Source: Bacillota bacterium
GTDB lineage: Bacteria; Bacillota; Clostridia; Lachnospirales; Lachnospiraceae
DNA: 57,330 bases
Assembly (NCBI GenBank): GCA_023420085.1
Contig: JAEZWQ010000057.1
Location: 1 to 57,330, forward strand
Reading direction: 5' to 3'
This document shows, in pieces, positions 50,098 to 57,330 of this stretch. A model generated the notes under the pieces. It was given only the letters and a program-made list of their open reading frames with translations, had not been told where the DNA came from and did not search any database. Made by a program: the position numbers and the translations under genes. The stretch's first letter is position 1. Each line of letters begins with the position of its first letter.

Positions 50098-50160
50098 TGG
50101 TGCTGGAAAATATATTATATGTATCAATAGCCAAACAAATACATATATTAACCAACACCA
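50098..50160 (-). terminator. Terminator of the UMF1/Atg22-type transporter gene
   Basis: A long hairpin between ccaacacca (50152-50160) and tggtgctgg (50098-50106), with inner pairing tatatgtat / atacatata. It is followed on the minus strand by TTTTT (50097-50093). Confidence 0.75.
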
Positions 50161-50173
50161 CTTAGATAAATAT

Positions 50174-51409
50174 TTAATTTTTATATTTTTCAGACATACT
50201 AAATAAAATGAAACCTAATATAAATAATCCTATTAAGAAAAGCAATCCATAATTAGGAACATTAAATAAAAATACTGATAATGAAATAAGTAAAGGTCCT
50301 AATACTTCAGCAAACTTGCCAAATACACTGAAAAATCCAAAGTATTCAGAAGATTTTTCACGAGGAATAAGCTTACTAAAATGTGAACGACTAAGCGCTT
50401 GAATTCCACCTTGCATAAGACCTATACAAATAGCTAGGAAGAAAAATTCTGAAACTGTGCTTAGCTTAAATCCTAGTATACATATAACCATATATGCTAA
50501 AATAGCAACCTTTAAGAAGACTGTGTTTCCAAATTTCTTACTTATCATACCGCTAACAATAGATGCAGGGAATGCAACAATTTGTGTAACTAATAATGCG
50601 ATTATAAGACCAGTTGAATCTAGTCCTAAAGCAGTTCCGTATATTGTTGCCATTGAGATGATTGTATTTACACCATCTATATAAAAGAAGTAAGCAAGAA
50701 TAAAGAACAGTAGTCTTTTATTATTTTTTATAGAAGTTAATGTGTTAAAAAGTTCTTTTACAGTGTTTCTTATATAGTTTGGTTCAGGTTTCTTATAATA
50801 TCTTTGATGAACATTTTTTATTATAGGAATAGACATTACCAACCACCATGCTGATGTTATTATTAAATAAATTTTAATTGCTAATGTCGTTGTAAGACCA
50901 AAAGGTAGAGTTGTGATTAGAAAGACTCCAACAACAAAAGGTACGCAACTTCCTATATATCCCCATGCAAATCCATGAGATGAAACTGTATCAACTCTAT
51001 CTTCATCTGAGACATCAGTTAGCATGGCATCATAAAATACATTACAAGCTGTATAGCATATTCTTGATAGAATAACAAGCACTAAAAAAGAAATCCATTC
51101 ATCTACGAATGCAAGCATTGCAAATAGTGCGACACCAAATATTAAAAAGAAAAGAAAGAACTTTTTCTTTTTGCCTTCAAAATCTGCAAGAGCCCCTAAT
51201 ATTGGCGATAGAACAGCTATAATTACTATAGAAATGGATGTAGTAACACCCCAAAATCCCATTGATTGAGTTTCATTCACACCTGACATTTCGGCTATAG
51301 CTACAAAATAAATAGGTATTATAGCAGTTATTGCCATACTATATGCTGAATTTGCAACATCATATAAAATCCAGCTAATCTCTTGCTTAGTAAATTTAAT
51401 TTTATTCAT
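50174..51409 (-). CDS. MFS transporter of the UMF1/Atg22-like family
   Basis: This 411-residue transporter has about 12 hydrophobic helices. The start KQEISWILYDVANSAYSMAITAIIPIYF is typical of UMF1 proteins, which resemble yeast Atg22. SPILGALADFEGKKKKFFLFF corresponds to the MFS loop 2-3 motif, and ALSRSHFSKLIPREKSSEYFGFFSVFGKFAEVLGPL lies in the C-terminal half. Bacterial members are poorly characterised exporters; substrate unknown. The ribosome site is aaaggag on the minus strand. It is monocistronic, divergent from the coiled-coil gene at 51553. Confidence 0.82.
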   Translation of the reverse strand: MNKIKFTKQEISWILYDVANSAYSMAITAIIPIYFVAIAEMSGVNETQSMGFWGVTTSISIVIIAVLSPILGALADFEGKKKKFFLFFLIFGVALFAMLAFVDEWISFLVLVILSRICYTACNVFYDAMLTDVSDEDRVDTVSSHGFAWGYIGSCVPFVVGVFLITTLPFGLTTTLAIKIYLIITSAWWLVMSIPIIKNVHQRYYKKPEPNYIRNTVKELFNTLTSIKNNKRLLFFILAYFFYIDGVNTIISMATIYGTALGLDSTGLIIALLVTQIVAFPASIVSGMISKKFGNTVFLKVAILAYMVICILGFKLSTVSEFFFLAICIGLMQGGIQALSRSHFSKLIPREKSSEYFGFFSVFGKFAEVLGPLLISLSVFLFNVPNYGLLFLIGLFILGFILFSMSEKYKN

Positions 51410-51552
51410 AATAACTTCTCCTTTAGATTATTATATATAGTTTTTTTAAAAAATAAAAGCTTTATAAATGTATATATTGAATTAAATTTTTTATTATTTT
51501 ATAATGTAATAAATAGATATTAATACTACATATTTGTATATGGAGGGGCTAT

Positions 51553-52623
51553 ATGTTAGAAAATAAGGGTATAGATTATTTAGTAGCAGCTAAAGATGCA
51601 AAACAAAAACTTATTGCTTATGAAAAGCAAATAAAAGATAAGGAATCTTTGATAAAAACAAAAAGAGAGAAGCTGATGTCTTTACAGTCAAATCAAAAAC
51701 ATGATATTAATAAGACAGTAGCTGGTAGAAGAAGAAATATTGAAGATATATATGATAAAAATATAGATAGTATACAGAAGGATATCAAAGCAGAAGAAAA
51801 TAGAAGAAATAAGAGTAAGATGGCTCAAATGAGTAAAAGAATAGCACAGGTCAATGAAAATCTTACTCATCATAATAGTGAATTAAATGAGAATTTAAAT
51901 GCATTATCAAAAAAATATAAGGTTAGTATTAAATCTAATAGCAAATTGTATTTTGCGTTTTTAGTACCAAAGGGAATAAGGGAGTGTGCAATTGCCGGAG
52001 GTATCGTATTTTTATTGACTTCTATTATATTATTATGCATACATTTTTTTGGATTTGAAAAATATAAATTTGTATTGTATCTAGGTTTTGCATTAGTATA
52101 TGCGCTTATTTATATAGCTAAAGCTAATTACACTGCAAAGAATATGAAATACTTAGAAGAAAGTCGTGCTATATATGACAAAATTGCATCTAACGAAAGG
52201 ATTATGGAGTTAAATGCAAATAAAATAAGAAATGAAAAGAGCGAAGAAGCATATGACCTTGCAGAATTTGATACAAGACTTGGAGAACTAAAATCAAATT
52301 TAGATGTTCAGTTAAATGAAAAGGCAAATAAGCTCAAAGAGTTTGATACTATTACAGCTAAGGAAATTGAAAGTGATATTGCATCAAAATATGTAGATGA
52401 TATAGATGTAGCAACAAGTGATATAAATAATTCAGTCGAAGAACTAGATGCATTAAAGGCAGATAGAGAAAGGCATGCAAGCTACACAATGGCAAACTTT
52501 GACAATGAGCTAGGAGACAATTTCAAAGATATTAAAAAAATTGATGAACTGCTTAAAATAATGAATGAAAATGTTAGGGTAAATACTGTTGAAGAAGCAA
52601 TCGATGCATATTATCAAGAATAA
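51553..52623 (+). CDS. Coiled-coil protein with two central membrane helices, unknown function
   Basis: The product is 356 residues. Residues ~10-130 are a charged coiled coil (AKQKLIAYEKQIKDKESLIK, QSNQKHDINKTVAGRRRNI). Two membrane helices follow (about 143-165 IAGGIVFLLTSIILLCIHFF-like, and 173-192 FVLYLGFALVYALIYIA). A second long coiled coil (about 195-340) ends the protein. Both soluble parts would lie on the same side, giving a hairpin-anchored protein. I do not recognise a family. The ribosome site is ggagggg at 51542-51548. The next gene starts one base after its stop, so the two products probably work together. Confidence 0.6.
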   Translation: MLENKGIDYLVAAKDAKQKLIAYEKQIKDKESLIKTKREKLMSLQSNQKHDINKTVAGRRRNIEDIYDKNIDSIQKDIKAEENRRNKSKMAQMSKRIAQVNENLTHHNSELNENLNALSKKYKVSIKSNSKLYFAFLVPKGIRECAIAGGIVFLLTSIILLCIHFFGFEKYKFVLYLGFALVYALIYIAKANYTAKNMKYLEESRAIYDKIASNERIMELNANKIRNEKSEEAYDLAEFDTRLGELKSNLDVQLNEKANKLKEFDTITAKEIESDIASKYVDDIDVATSDINNSVEELDALKADRERHASYTMANFDNELGDNFKDIKKIDELLKIMNENVRVNTVEEAIDAYYQE

Positions 52624-52624
52624 G

Positions 52625-53800
52625 ATGAAAGAGAATAATCAAAATAATAATACTATAAAGAATGATAAAGATATTGGAACTTTTATAGAAAAAAAACGAT
52701 TAAAAAAAATGAGAATGATAGGTACCACATTAGTATTTGGTGTGGTGCTTATCATTTCAATATGTTTAATAAAAGTTTCAATTAAATACGGAAATTATAA
52801 AGAAATTAGTAGTATAGACAATATAACTACTAATAATTATAACTATATACATTTTAGCGATGGGGTTATAGAATACAGCAATAATGGCATGAGTTACAAA
52901 AAAAATAGTGATAAATATGTATGGACTTATGCAGAACAGATTGCTAGACCATTAATTGATACATACGAGAATACGGGGGTTTTAGCTGACTTAGATGGTA
53001 ATAAAATTATACCATTTGATGATGAAAAAATTGGAACAGCTATCAAGAACGATAAAAAGATCGTTGTTGCAAGAGCTATTGGTAAAGGAGATATTGCAAC
53101 ATTAAGTCAGAGCGGCCAAAATTATTATATAAATATGTATAGGTCTAATGGTGATCAGATACTTGAAATTAGAAGTACATTAGTGACGAATGGGATTCCT
53201 ATAGACTTTATGGTATCAAAAAATAGAGATAGACTTTATGTGCTTTACGTTCATGTTTCTAATGATGGAAATAATTCAAAACTTATTGAATATAATATAT
53301 CAAATAAGGATGATAACCAAGATGATAAGGTTGTAAATAAGTTTGAATATAAGAATGAGGTATTATCTCATATTTCATATTTAGGCGATTCTACTTTATG
53401 TGTAACGGGAGCAAAGAATATCTATATATATGATATTAATAATAATTTAAGTGAAAAAGTTGGAAATTATATTGATTATACAGAGAATATCTATGTGAGG
53501 GATAATGCTTTTATACAGATTGGAAATGTAGATGATACTACTCAAATATCTATTTTAGATAAAAATATGAATGTTCGACTATACAAAAATATAAAACAAG
53601 TATATAATAAAATTTGCGTATCAGAAAAAGAGATTATATTTATAAATGATAACAAATTGTCTGCTTATAAATTTAATGGACAGCATTATTTTGACTTTAC
53701 ATTTGATACTAGAATAAAAGATGTAATTGATGCAGGGGATGATTCCTACATTGTAACGTTAGAGGGGAAGATACTTAGGTTAAAACCAAGTTTATTTTAG
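52625..53800 (+). CDS. DUF5711-like membrane-anchored beta-propeller protein
   Basis: The product is 391 residues. A basic cytoplasmic N terminus (FIEKKRLKKMRMIG) precedes one membrane helix (TTLVFGVVLIISICLIKV, about 33-52). The extracytoplasmic domain consists of repeated four-stranded beta units (GVIEYSNNGMSYKKNSDKYV, GKGDIATLSQSGQNYYINMY, YVRDNAFIQIGNVDDTTQIS). This fits the DUF5711 family seen in clostridia. The start is ATG 52625, one base after the upstream stop; in-frame codons at 52589 and 52604 lie inside the previous gene. The proS ribosome site overlaps its stop, so it may be co-transcribed with translation genes. Confidence 0.65.
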   Translation: MKENNQNNNTIKNDKDIGTFIEKKRLKKMRMIGTTLVFGVVLIISICLIKVSIKYGNYKEISSIDNITTNNYNYIHFSDGVIEYSNNGMSYKKNSDKYVWTYAEQIARPLIDTYENTGVLADLDGNKIIPFDDEKIGTAIKNDKKIVVARAIGKGDIATLSQSGQNYYINMYRSNGDQILEIRSTLVTNGIPIDFMVSKNRDRLYVLYVHVSNDGNNSKLIEYNISNKDDNQDDKVVNKFEYKNEVLSHISYLGDSTLCVTGAKNIYIYDINNNLSEKVGNYIDYTENIYVRDNAFIQIGNVDDTTQISILDKNMNVRLYKNIKQVYNKICVSEKEIIFINDNKLSAYKFNGQHYFDFTFDTRIKDVIDAGDDSYIVTLEGKILRLKPSLF

Positions 53801-53807
53801 GAGATAT

Positions 53808-55244
53808 ATGGCTAAGAACGAAAAATTAGTAAAAGATATAACTTCTATGGAAGTTGATTTTGCAAAATGGTATACAGATGTTGTTACAAAGGCGCAACTG
53901 ATGGATTATTCTAATGTTAGAGGTTGTATGATATTAAAGCCAAACGGATATGCCATTTGGGAAAGTATTCAAAGAGAATTAGATAAAAGGTTTAAAAAGA
54001 CGGGGCATCAAAATGTATATATGCCAATGTTTATACCTGAAAGCCTATTACAGAAAGAAAAAGATCATGTTGAGGGATTTGCTCCGGAAGTTGCATGGGT
54101 AACACATGGTGGACAAGAGGAACTTCAAGAAAGACTATGTGTTAGACCTACATCTGAAACATTGTTTTGTGATTTATATTCTAAAGAAATAAGGTCTTAT
54201 AGAGATTTGCCAAAAAAATATAATCAATGGTGTTCGGTTGTAAGATGGGAAAAGACAACAAGACCATTTTTAAGAACTTCAGAATTTTTATGGCAAGAAG
54301 GGCATACTGCACATGCGACAGCAGAGGAAGCGGAAGAGGAAACTCAAGCAATGCTTAATTGCTATGATGAATTTGCAAGAGATGTTTTGGCAATACCAAT
54401 GGTAAAGGGTAGAAAAACTGATAAAGAAAAGTTCGCTGGAGCTGAGGCTACATATACCATAGAATCTTTAATGAAAGATGGGAAAGCTTTGCAGTCTGGA
54501 ACAAGTCATAACTTTGGAGATGGATTTGCTAAAGCATTTGATATAACATATACAGATAAAAATAATAAGCAGGCATATGTACACCAGACCTCATGGGGAG
54601 TGAGTACAAGAATTATTGGTGCTATTATCATGGTACATGGTGATGATGATGGACTGGTTCTTCCACCAAGGGTAGCACCTATTCAAGCGGTAATTATACC
54701 TATTGCTCAACATAAAGAAGGAGTTTTGGATAAGTGCAACGAAGTTTTTAGAAGGCTTGAAGATAATTATAGAATTAATATTGATACTTCAGATAAGAGT
54801 CCGGGATGGAAGTTTGCAGAACAAGAGATTCAAGGTATACCACTAAGAATAGAAATTGGTCCAAAGGATATTGAGAATAACCAATGCGTAGTGGTAAGAA
54901 GAGATACCAGAGAAAAGATAACTGTAGGTCTTGATGAACTAAATGATAGATTACAGAATATTCTAGATAGTATGCACGAAGACATGTATAACAAAGCAAA
55001 GCTATTCCTAGATACTCATATTACAGATGTTCATAATTATGATGAAATGACAGATTTTGCAAACAATAATATTGGCTTTGCTAGAGCAATGTGGTGTGGG
55101 TGCGAAGAATGTGAGCAAAAGATTAAAGATGATTTTGGTATTACAAGTAGATGTATGCCATTTGATGAAAAAGATATTGATGATAAATGCGTATGTTGTG
55201 GTAAGCCAGCTAAAAAACTAGTCTATTGGGGAAAAGCTTACTAG
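53808..55244 (+). CDS. proS: Proline--tRNA ligase (archaeal/eukaryote-like short type)
   Basis: This 478-residue class II synthetase charges tRNA-Pro. It lacks the editing insertion of the long bacterial type. Motif 2 region RPTSET and WCSVVRWEKTTRPFLRTSEF, then FLWQEGHTAHATAEEAEEET, belong to the ThrS/ProS-like type. The C-terminal zinc-type domain shows CGCEECEQKI and CVCCGKPAKKLVYWGKAY, ending in the invariant Tyr. The ribosome site aggagat overlaps the stop of the preceding gene. This type occurs in many Clostridia and related Firmicutes. Confidence 0.92.
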   Translation: MAKNEKLVKDITSMEVDFAKWYTDVVTKAQLMDYSNVRGCMILKPNGYAIWESIQRELDKRFKKTGHQNVYMPMFIPESLLQKEKDHVEGFAPEVAWVTHGGQEELQERLCVRPTSETLFCDLYSKEIRSYRDLPKKYNQWCSVVRWEKTTRPFLRTSEFLWQEGHTAHATAEEAEEETQAMLNCYDEFARDVLAIPMVKGRKTDKEKFAGAEATYTIESLMKDGKALQSGTSHNFGDGFAKAFDITYTDKNNKQAYVHQTSWGVSTRIIGAIIMVHGDDDGLVLPPRVAPIQAVIIPIAQHKEGVLDKCNEVFRRLEDNYRINIDTSDKSPGWKFAEQEIQGIPLRIEIGPKDIENNQCVVVRRDTREKITVGLDELNDRLQNILDSMHEDMYNKAKLFLDTHITDVHNYDEMTDFANNNIGFARAMWCGCEECEQKIKDDFGITSRCMPFDEKDIDDKCVCCGKPAKKLVYWGKAY

Positions 55245-55254
55245 GAGGAGAATT

Positions 55255-55758
55255 ATGAGTTTATTAGAAAATTGGAGAAATGTAGCATATTCACCAGAAG
55301 TTAATCAAAAAAACGGAGGAGCAGATTTCTGGAATCCTTACTTTTTGAAAGAAAAAGCTGTGTATGAGAAATTTTTAGAAAATCCTAATCAAGAAAGAAT
55401 CTTTACACTAAAGGATTTTGCTGAAAAATATGATTTAGATATTTTTTATGCAACAGGGTTTGTTGACGGTATTAATGACAGTTTAGTTAATCCAGTTGAT
55501 ATTGAGAATATGACTGAAGATACTAAAATTGATTTTAGTCTTAACCTAGAAGTGCTATATAAGAATATGGTTGATGCAAGGGCTGAATGGCTATATCAAC
55601 TACCACAATGGAATGAAATATTTGATGAAGATAAGAGAAAAAAATTATATTTAGAACAAAAGAAATCTAATACAATTGTTAGAAAAGAAAAGATTGGAAG
55701 AAATGACCCATGCCCATGTGGTAGTGGTAAAAAGTATAAAATGTGTTGTGGAAGATAA
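55255..55758 (+). CDS. SEC-C motif protein
   Basis: The product is 167 residues. The N-terminal ~140 residues are helical (ENWRNVAYSPEVNQKNGGAD, FTLKDFAEKYDLDIFYATGF) and not of known function. The C terminus is a perfect SEC-C zinc-binding motif: GRNDPCPCGSGKKYKMCCGR. The motif occurs at the end of SecA, where it binds zinc and SecB, and in many uncharacterised proteins. It lies between proS and hslO with 10 bases and 1 base of spacing, so it is probably part of that transcript. Confidence 0.8.
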   Translation: MSLLENWRNVAYSPEVNQKNGGADFWNPYFLKEKAVYEKFLENPNQERIFTLKDFAEKYDLDIFYATGFVDGINDSLVNPVDIENMTEDTKIDFSLNLEVLYKNMVDARAEWLYQLPQWNEIFDEDKRKKLYLEQKKSNTIVRKEKIGRNDPCPCGSGKKYKMCCGR

Positions 55759-55759
55759 T

Positions 55760-56620
55760 ATGAAAAACACTATAAAAAGAGTTATAGCTGCGGATAATTA
55801 TGTTCGTGGCTTTTTTGCTTATACTACCGAAATGGCCAAAAAGGCAGCTAAAAAGCATGGCCTATCTATTGTTCCAGCAGCAGCTTTAGGAAGATTATTG
55901 ACTGCTGCAAGTATGATGGGAATAATGATGAAGAATAAAAATGATAAATGCTCTATCATCGTTGAAGGAGACGGTCCTATGAAGGGATTATGTGTAACTT
56001 CGGATGTAAATGGTATGGTAAAAGGCTATGTTTATAACAATGATTTTGAACAATATGCAAAGGCAGATGGACACCTAGATATTGGTGGAGCTATAGGTAA
56101 TGGAAAACTTACGGTAATTAAAGATACTGGAAGTCGAGAACCATATAACTCAACGGTACCACTTGTTACTGGAGAACTTGGAGAAGACTTAACATATTAT
56201 TTTGCAACATCAGAACAGACTCCTACAAGTGTTGGATTAGGGGTGTTATTTGACAAAAACACAGCTAATATAATTCAAGCAGGTGGGTTTATAGTACAGG
56301 TTATGCCAAATACACCTGATGAAGTTATTGATAAGCTTAGTAAAAATATAGAGAATATAAAATCTGTTACTGAATATTTATCTGAAAGTAATTCATGTGA
56401 CAAATTAATGGAAGCAGTGTTGGATGGATTTGACTATAAAGTGACAGATGAAACAGAGGTTGGATTTTATTGTAACTGTAGTAAAAATTATATAATTAAT
56501 CAATTAAAGGGGTTACCAAAAAATCAATTAATTGAAATATTTAAAGATACAAATACAATTGAAATAAATTGCCATATGTGTTCAAGTAAATATAAGATTA
56601 ATAAAGAGGATATATTATAG
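55760..56620 (+). CDS. hslO: Hsp33 redox-regulated chaperone
   Basis: This 286-residue cytoplasmic holdase is activated by oxidation. The N-terminal domain starts IKRVIAADNYVRGFFAYTTEM and contains GPMKGLCVTSDVNGMVKGYV, then TGELGEDLTYYFATSEQTPT, all typical of Hsp33. The C-terminal zinc switch uses four cysteines, CNC (in FYCNCSKNY) and CHMC (in INCHMCSSKYK). The start is ATG 55760, one base after the SEC-C stop; the open frame extends upstream to 55676 only as out-of-frame sequence of the SEC-C gene. Confidence 0.92.
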   Translation: MKNTIKRVIAADNYVRGFFAYTTEMAKKAAKKHGLSIVPAAALGRLLTAASMMGIMMKNKNDKCSIIVEGDGPMKGLCVTSDVNGMVKGYVYNNDFEQYAKADGHLDIGGAIGNGKLTVIKDTGSREPYNSTVPLVTGELGEDLTYYFATSEQTPTSVGLGVLFDKNTANIIQAGGFIVQVMPNTPDEVIDKLSKNIENIKSVTEYLSESNSCDKLMEAVLDGFDYKVTDETEVGFYCNCSKNYIINQLKGLPKNQLIEIFKDTNTIEINCHMCSSKYKINKEDIL

Positions 56621-56741
56621 AAACATATCATATTAATGTATAGATATTTTTATCTTTTAATGCATAAATTTTTTATAATTTACCTCTTTACTTTATCGTG
56701 TCAATTTAGTACAATAATATTATTGAAATAGGAGGGTTTTC

Positions 56742-57029
56742 ATGACACGCAAAGTTGATTATGAAGTACAAAAACAACTATTCAAGGCAGTTTTAGAATT
56801 AAAGGATGTTGATGAGGTAGAGAAATTTTTTGTTGATTTATGTACAATTACTGAAATATATTCTTTATCTCAAAGATTTGAAGTTGCACGTATGTTAAGA
56901 AAGGATAAGACATATCTTAATATTGCGGAAGAGACTGGAGCGTCAACAGCAACTATTAGTAGAGTTAATAGAGCCTTGAATTACGGTAATAACATGTACA
57001 ATGAAATGTTAGATCGTATGGGGTTATAA
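56742..57029 (+). CDS. YerC/YecD-family TrpR-like DNA-binding protein
   Basis: This 95-residue helical protein has the TrpR/YerC layout: DVDEVEKFFVDLCTITEIYSLSQRFEVARML (about 24-54), then a helix-turn-helix KTYLNIAEETGASTATISRVNRAL. Family members are small repressors of unknown ligand in Firmicutes. The ribosome site is aggaggg; a short AT-rich gap separates it from hslO, and I see no clear terminator there. It is followed by ~175 bases of AT-rich DNA and then the IS left end. Confidence 0.82.
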   Translation: MTRKVDYEVQKQLFKAVLELKDVDEVEKFFVDLCTITEIYSLSQRFEVARMLRKDKTYLNIAEETGASTATISRVNRALNYGNNMYNEMLDRMGL

Positions 57030-57208
57030 TAGTTAGGAAGTATTAAAAAAGTTATTTAAAATTAGTCGTTACCAAAATAAGTGCATATAGAATTGTTGCT
57101 ATATATTTATTATTTTGCAATACACTAGTTAAAGATATTAGAAAGATTAAGATATCTTATCAATATCTTTATAATAAAACCTAAAGCTTTTACTCTAATA
57201 AAAAGAGA

Positions 57209-57330
57209 CTGTAATTAGTTTTGTGTAAACAATAAAGATCTATGTATCCTCTTGGATTGATGTTAAAATAAATATTAATTCAGGAGGAATTTTTTATGGC
57301 AAGAAGAAAAATGGATCCAGAACGTGAAGC
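57209..57330 (+). mobile_element. Left end of an IS256-type insertion sequence (continues past window)
   Basis: From about 57209 (ctgtaattagttttgtgtaaac) the sequence matches the stub at 31340 at most positions, including the leader aatattaattcaggagga. The ATG at 57296 follows. The element is truncated only by the window edge, so it may be the intact source of the relics at 31340 and 45596. Confidence 0.75.
57296..57330 (+). CDS. IS256-family transposase, first 11 codons (3' partial)
   Basis: ATG 57296 reads MARRKMDPERE and leaves the window in frame. MARRKMDPERE with an acidic/basic start is typical of IS256-family (DDE, mutator-type) transposases, about 400 residues when complete. The ribosome site caggagg lies at 57281-57287. 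The same start occurs in the dead copy at 31425. Confidence 0.65.
   Translation, partial: MARRKMDPERE

Noticed and set aside
1..57330. CRISPR arrays, tRNA or rRNA genes
   Set aside because: No regularly spaced short repeats and no cloverleaf or conserved rRNA sequence were seen on either strand by eye; a tRNA scan would settle the point.

Overview
The window is low-GC, AT-rich DNA from an anaerobic Gram-positive bacterium, most likely of the class Clostridia. Evidence for this is the LPXTG-anchored surface proteins, the dlt teichoic-acid D-alanylation operon, a molybdenum xanthine dehydrogenase, an NfnAB-type flavoprotein pair, glutaminyl-tRNA synthetase, and the short archaeal/eukaryote-type prolyl-tRNA synthetase. 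I cannot name the species from the sequence alone. No tRNA, rRNA or CRISPR array was seen.

Layout. Bases 1-6800 form a surface-protein locus: the tail of one LPXTG protein, a RelE/AbrB-type toxin-antitoxin pair on the other strand, a scar in which a surface-gene leader runs straight into a terminator, and a complete 1714-residue LPKTG adhesin. Bases 7309-10931 are xdhABC, a three-subunit xanthine dehydrogenase. Bases 11520-21701 are one giant 3393-residue secreted protein with an LANTG sorting signal and a G9 tract upstream. Bases 21742-24276 are a small, GC-richer island bounded by a perfect 22-bp direct repeat. It holds a decayed pezA antitoxin, an apparently intact ParE/Phd pair, a broken AlbA_2 gene and the tail of a phage family-A DNA polymerase.

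Bases 24344-25669 encode an NCS2 xanthine/uracil permease that fits functionally with xdhABC. Bases 25687-30084 are a beta-glucoside operon (LicT antiterminator, PTS EIIBCA, 6-phospho-beta-glucosidase) whose transcript starts with a RAT/terminator switch. An iron alcohol dehydrogenase follows from its own promoter, which carries a MerR/AdhR-like operator. Bases 31340-34090 are a graveyard of mobile DNA: IS256 and IS3 stubs, a relaxase tail, an ORF6N-PLD gene, a replisome-organizer stub and an IstB tail.

Bases 34215-38408 are dltABCD plus an overlapping 50-residue dltX missed by a length cut-off. Then come glnS, a membrane glycerophosphodiesterase and three small genes, followed by nfnAB. Bases 45596-46845 hold IS256-type end relics and a dead copy of the ORF6N-PLD gene. 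On the minus strand follow a small membrane protein, glgB and an Atg22/UMF1-type transporter. Bases 51553-57029 run co-directionally: a coiled-coil membrane protein, a DUF5711-like protein, proS, a SEC-C protein, hslO and a YerC/TrpR-like regulator. The window ends 35 bases into an IS256-type transposase whose left end matches the stub at 31340.

The most interesting points are the overlapping dltX behind dltD, the 22-bp-bounded island, the AdhR-like operator, the two poly-G tracts (upstream of the giant adhesin and inside licT), and the paired live and dead ORF6N-PLD genes.
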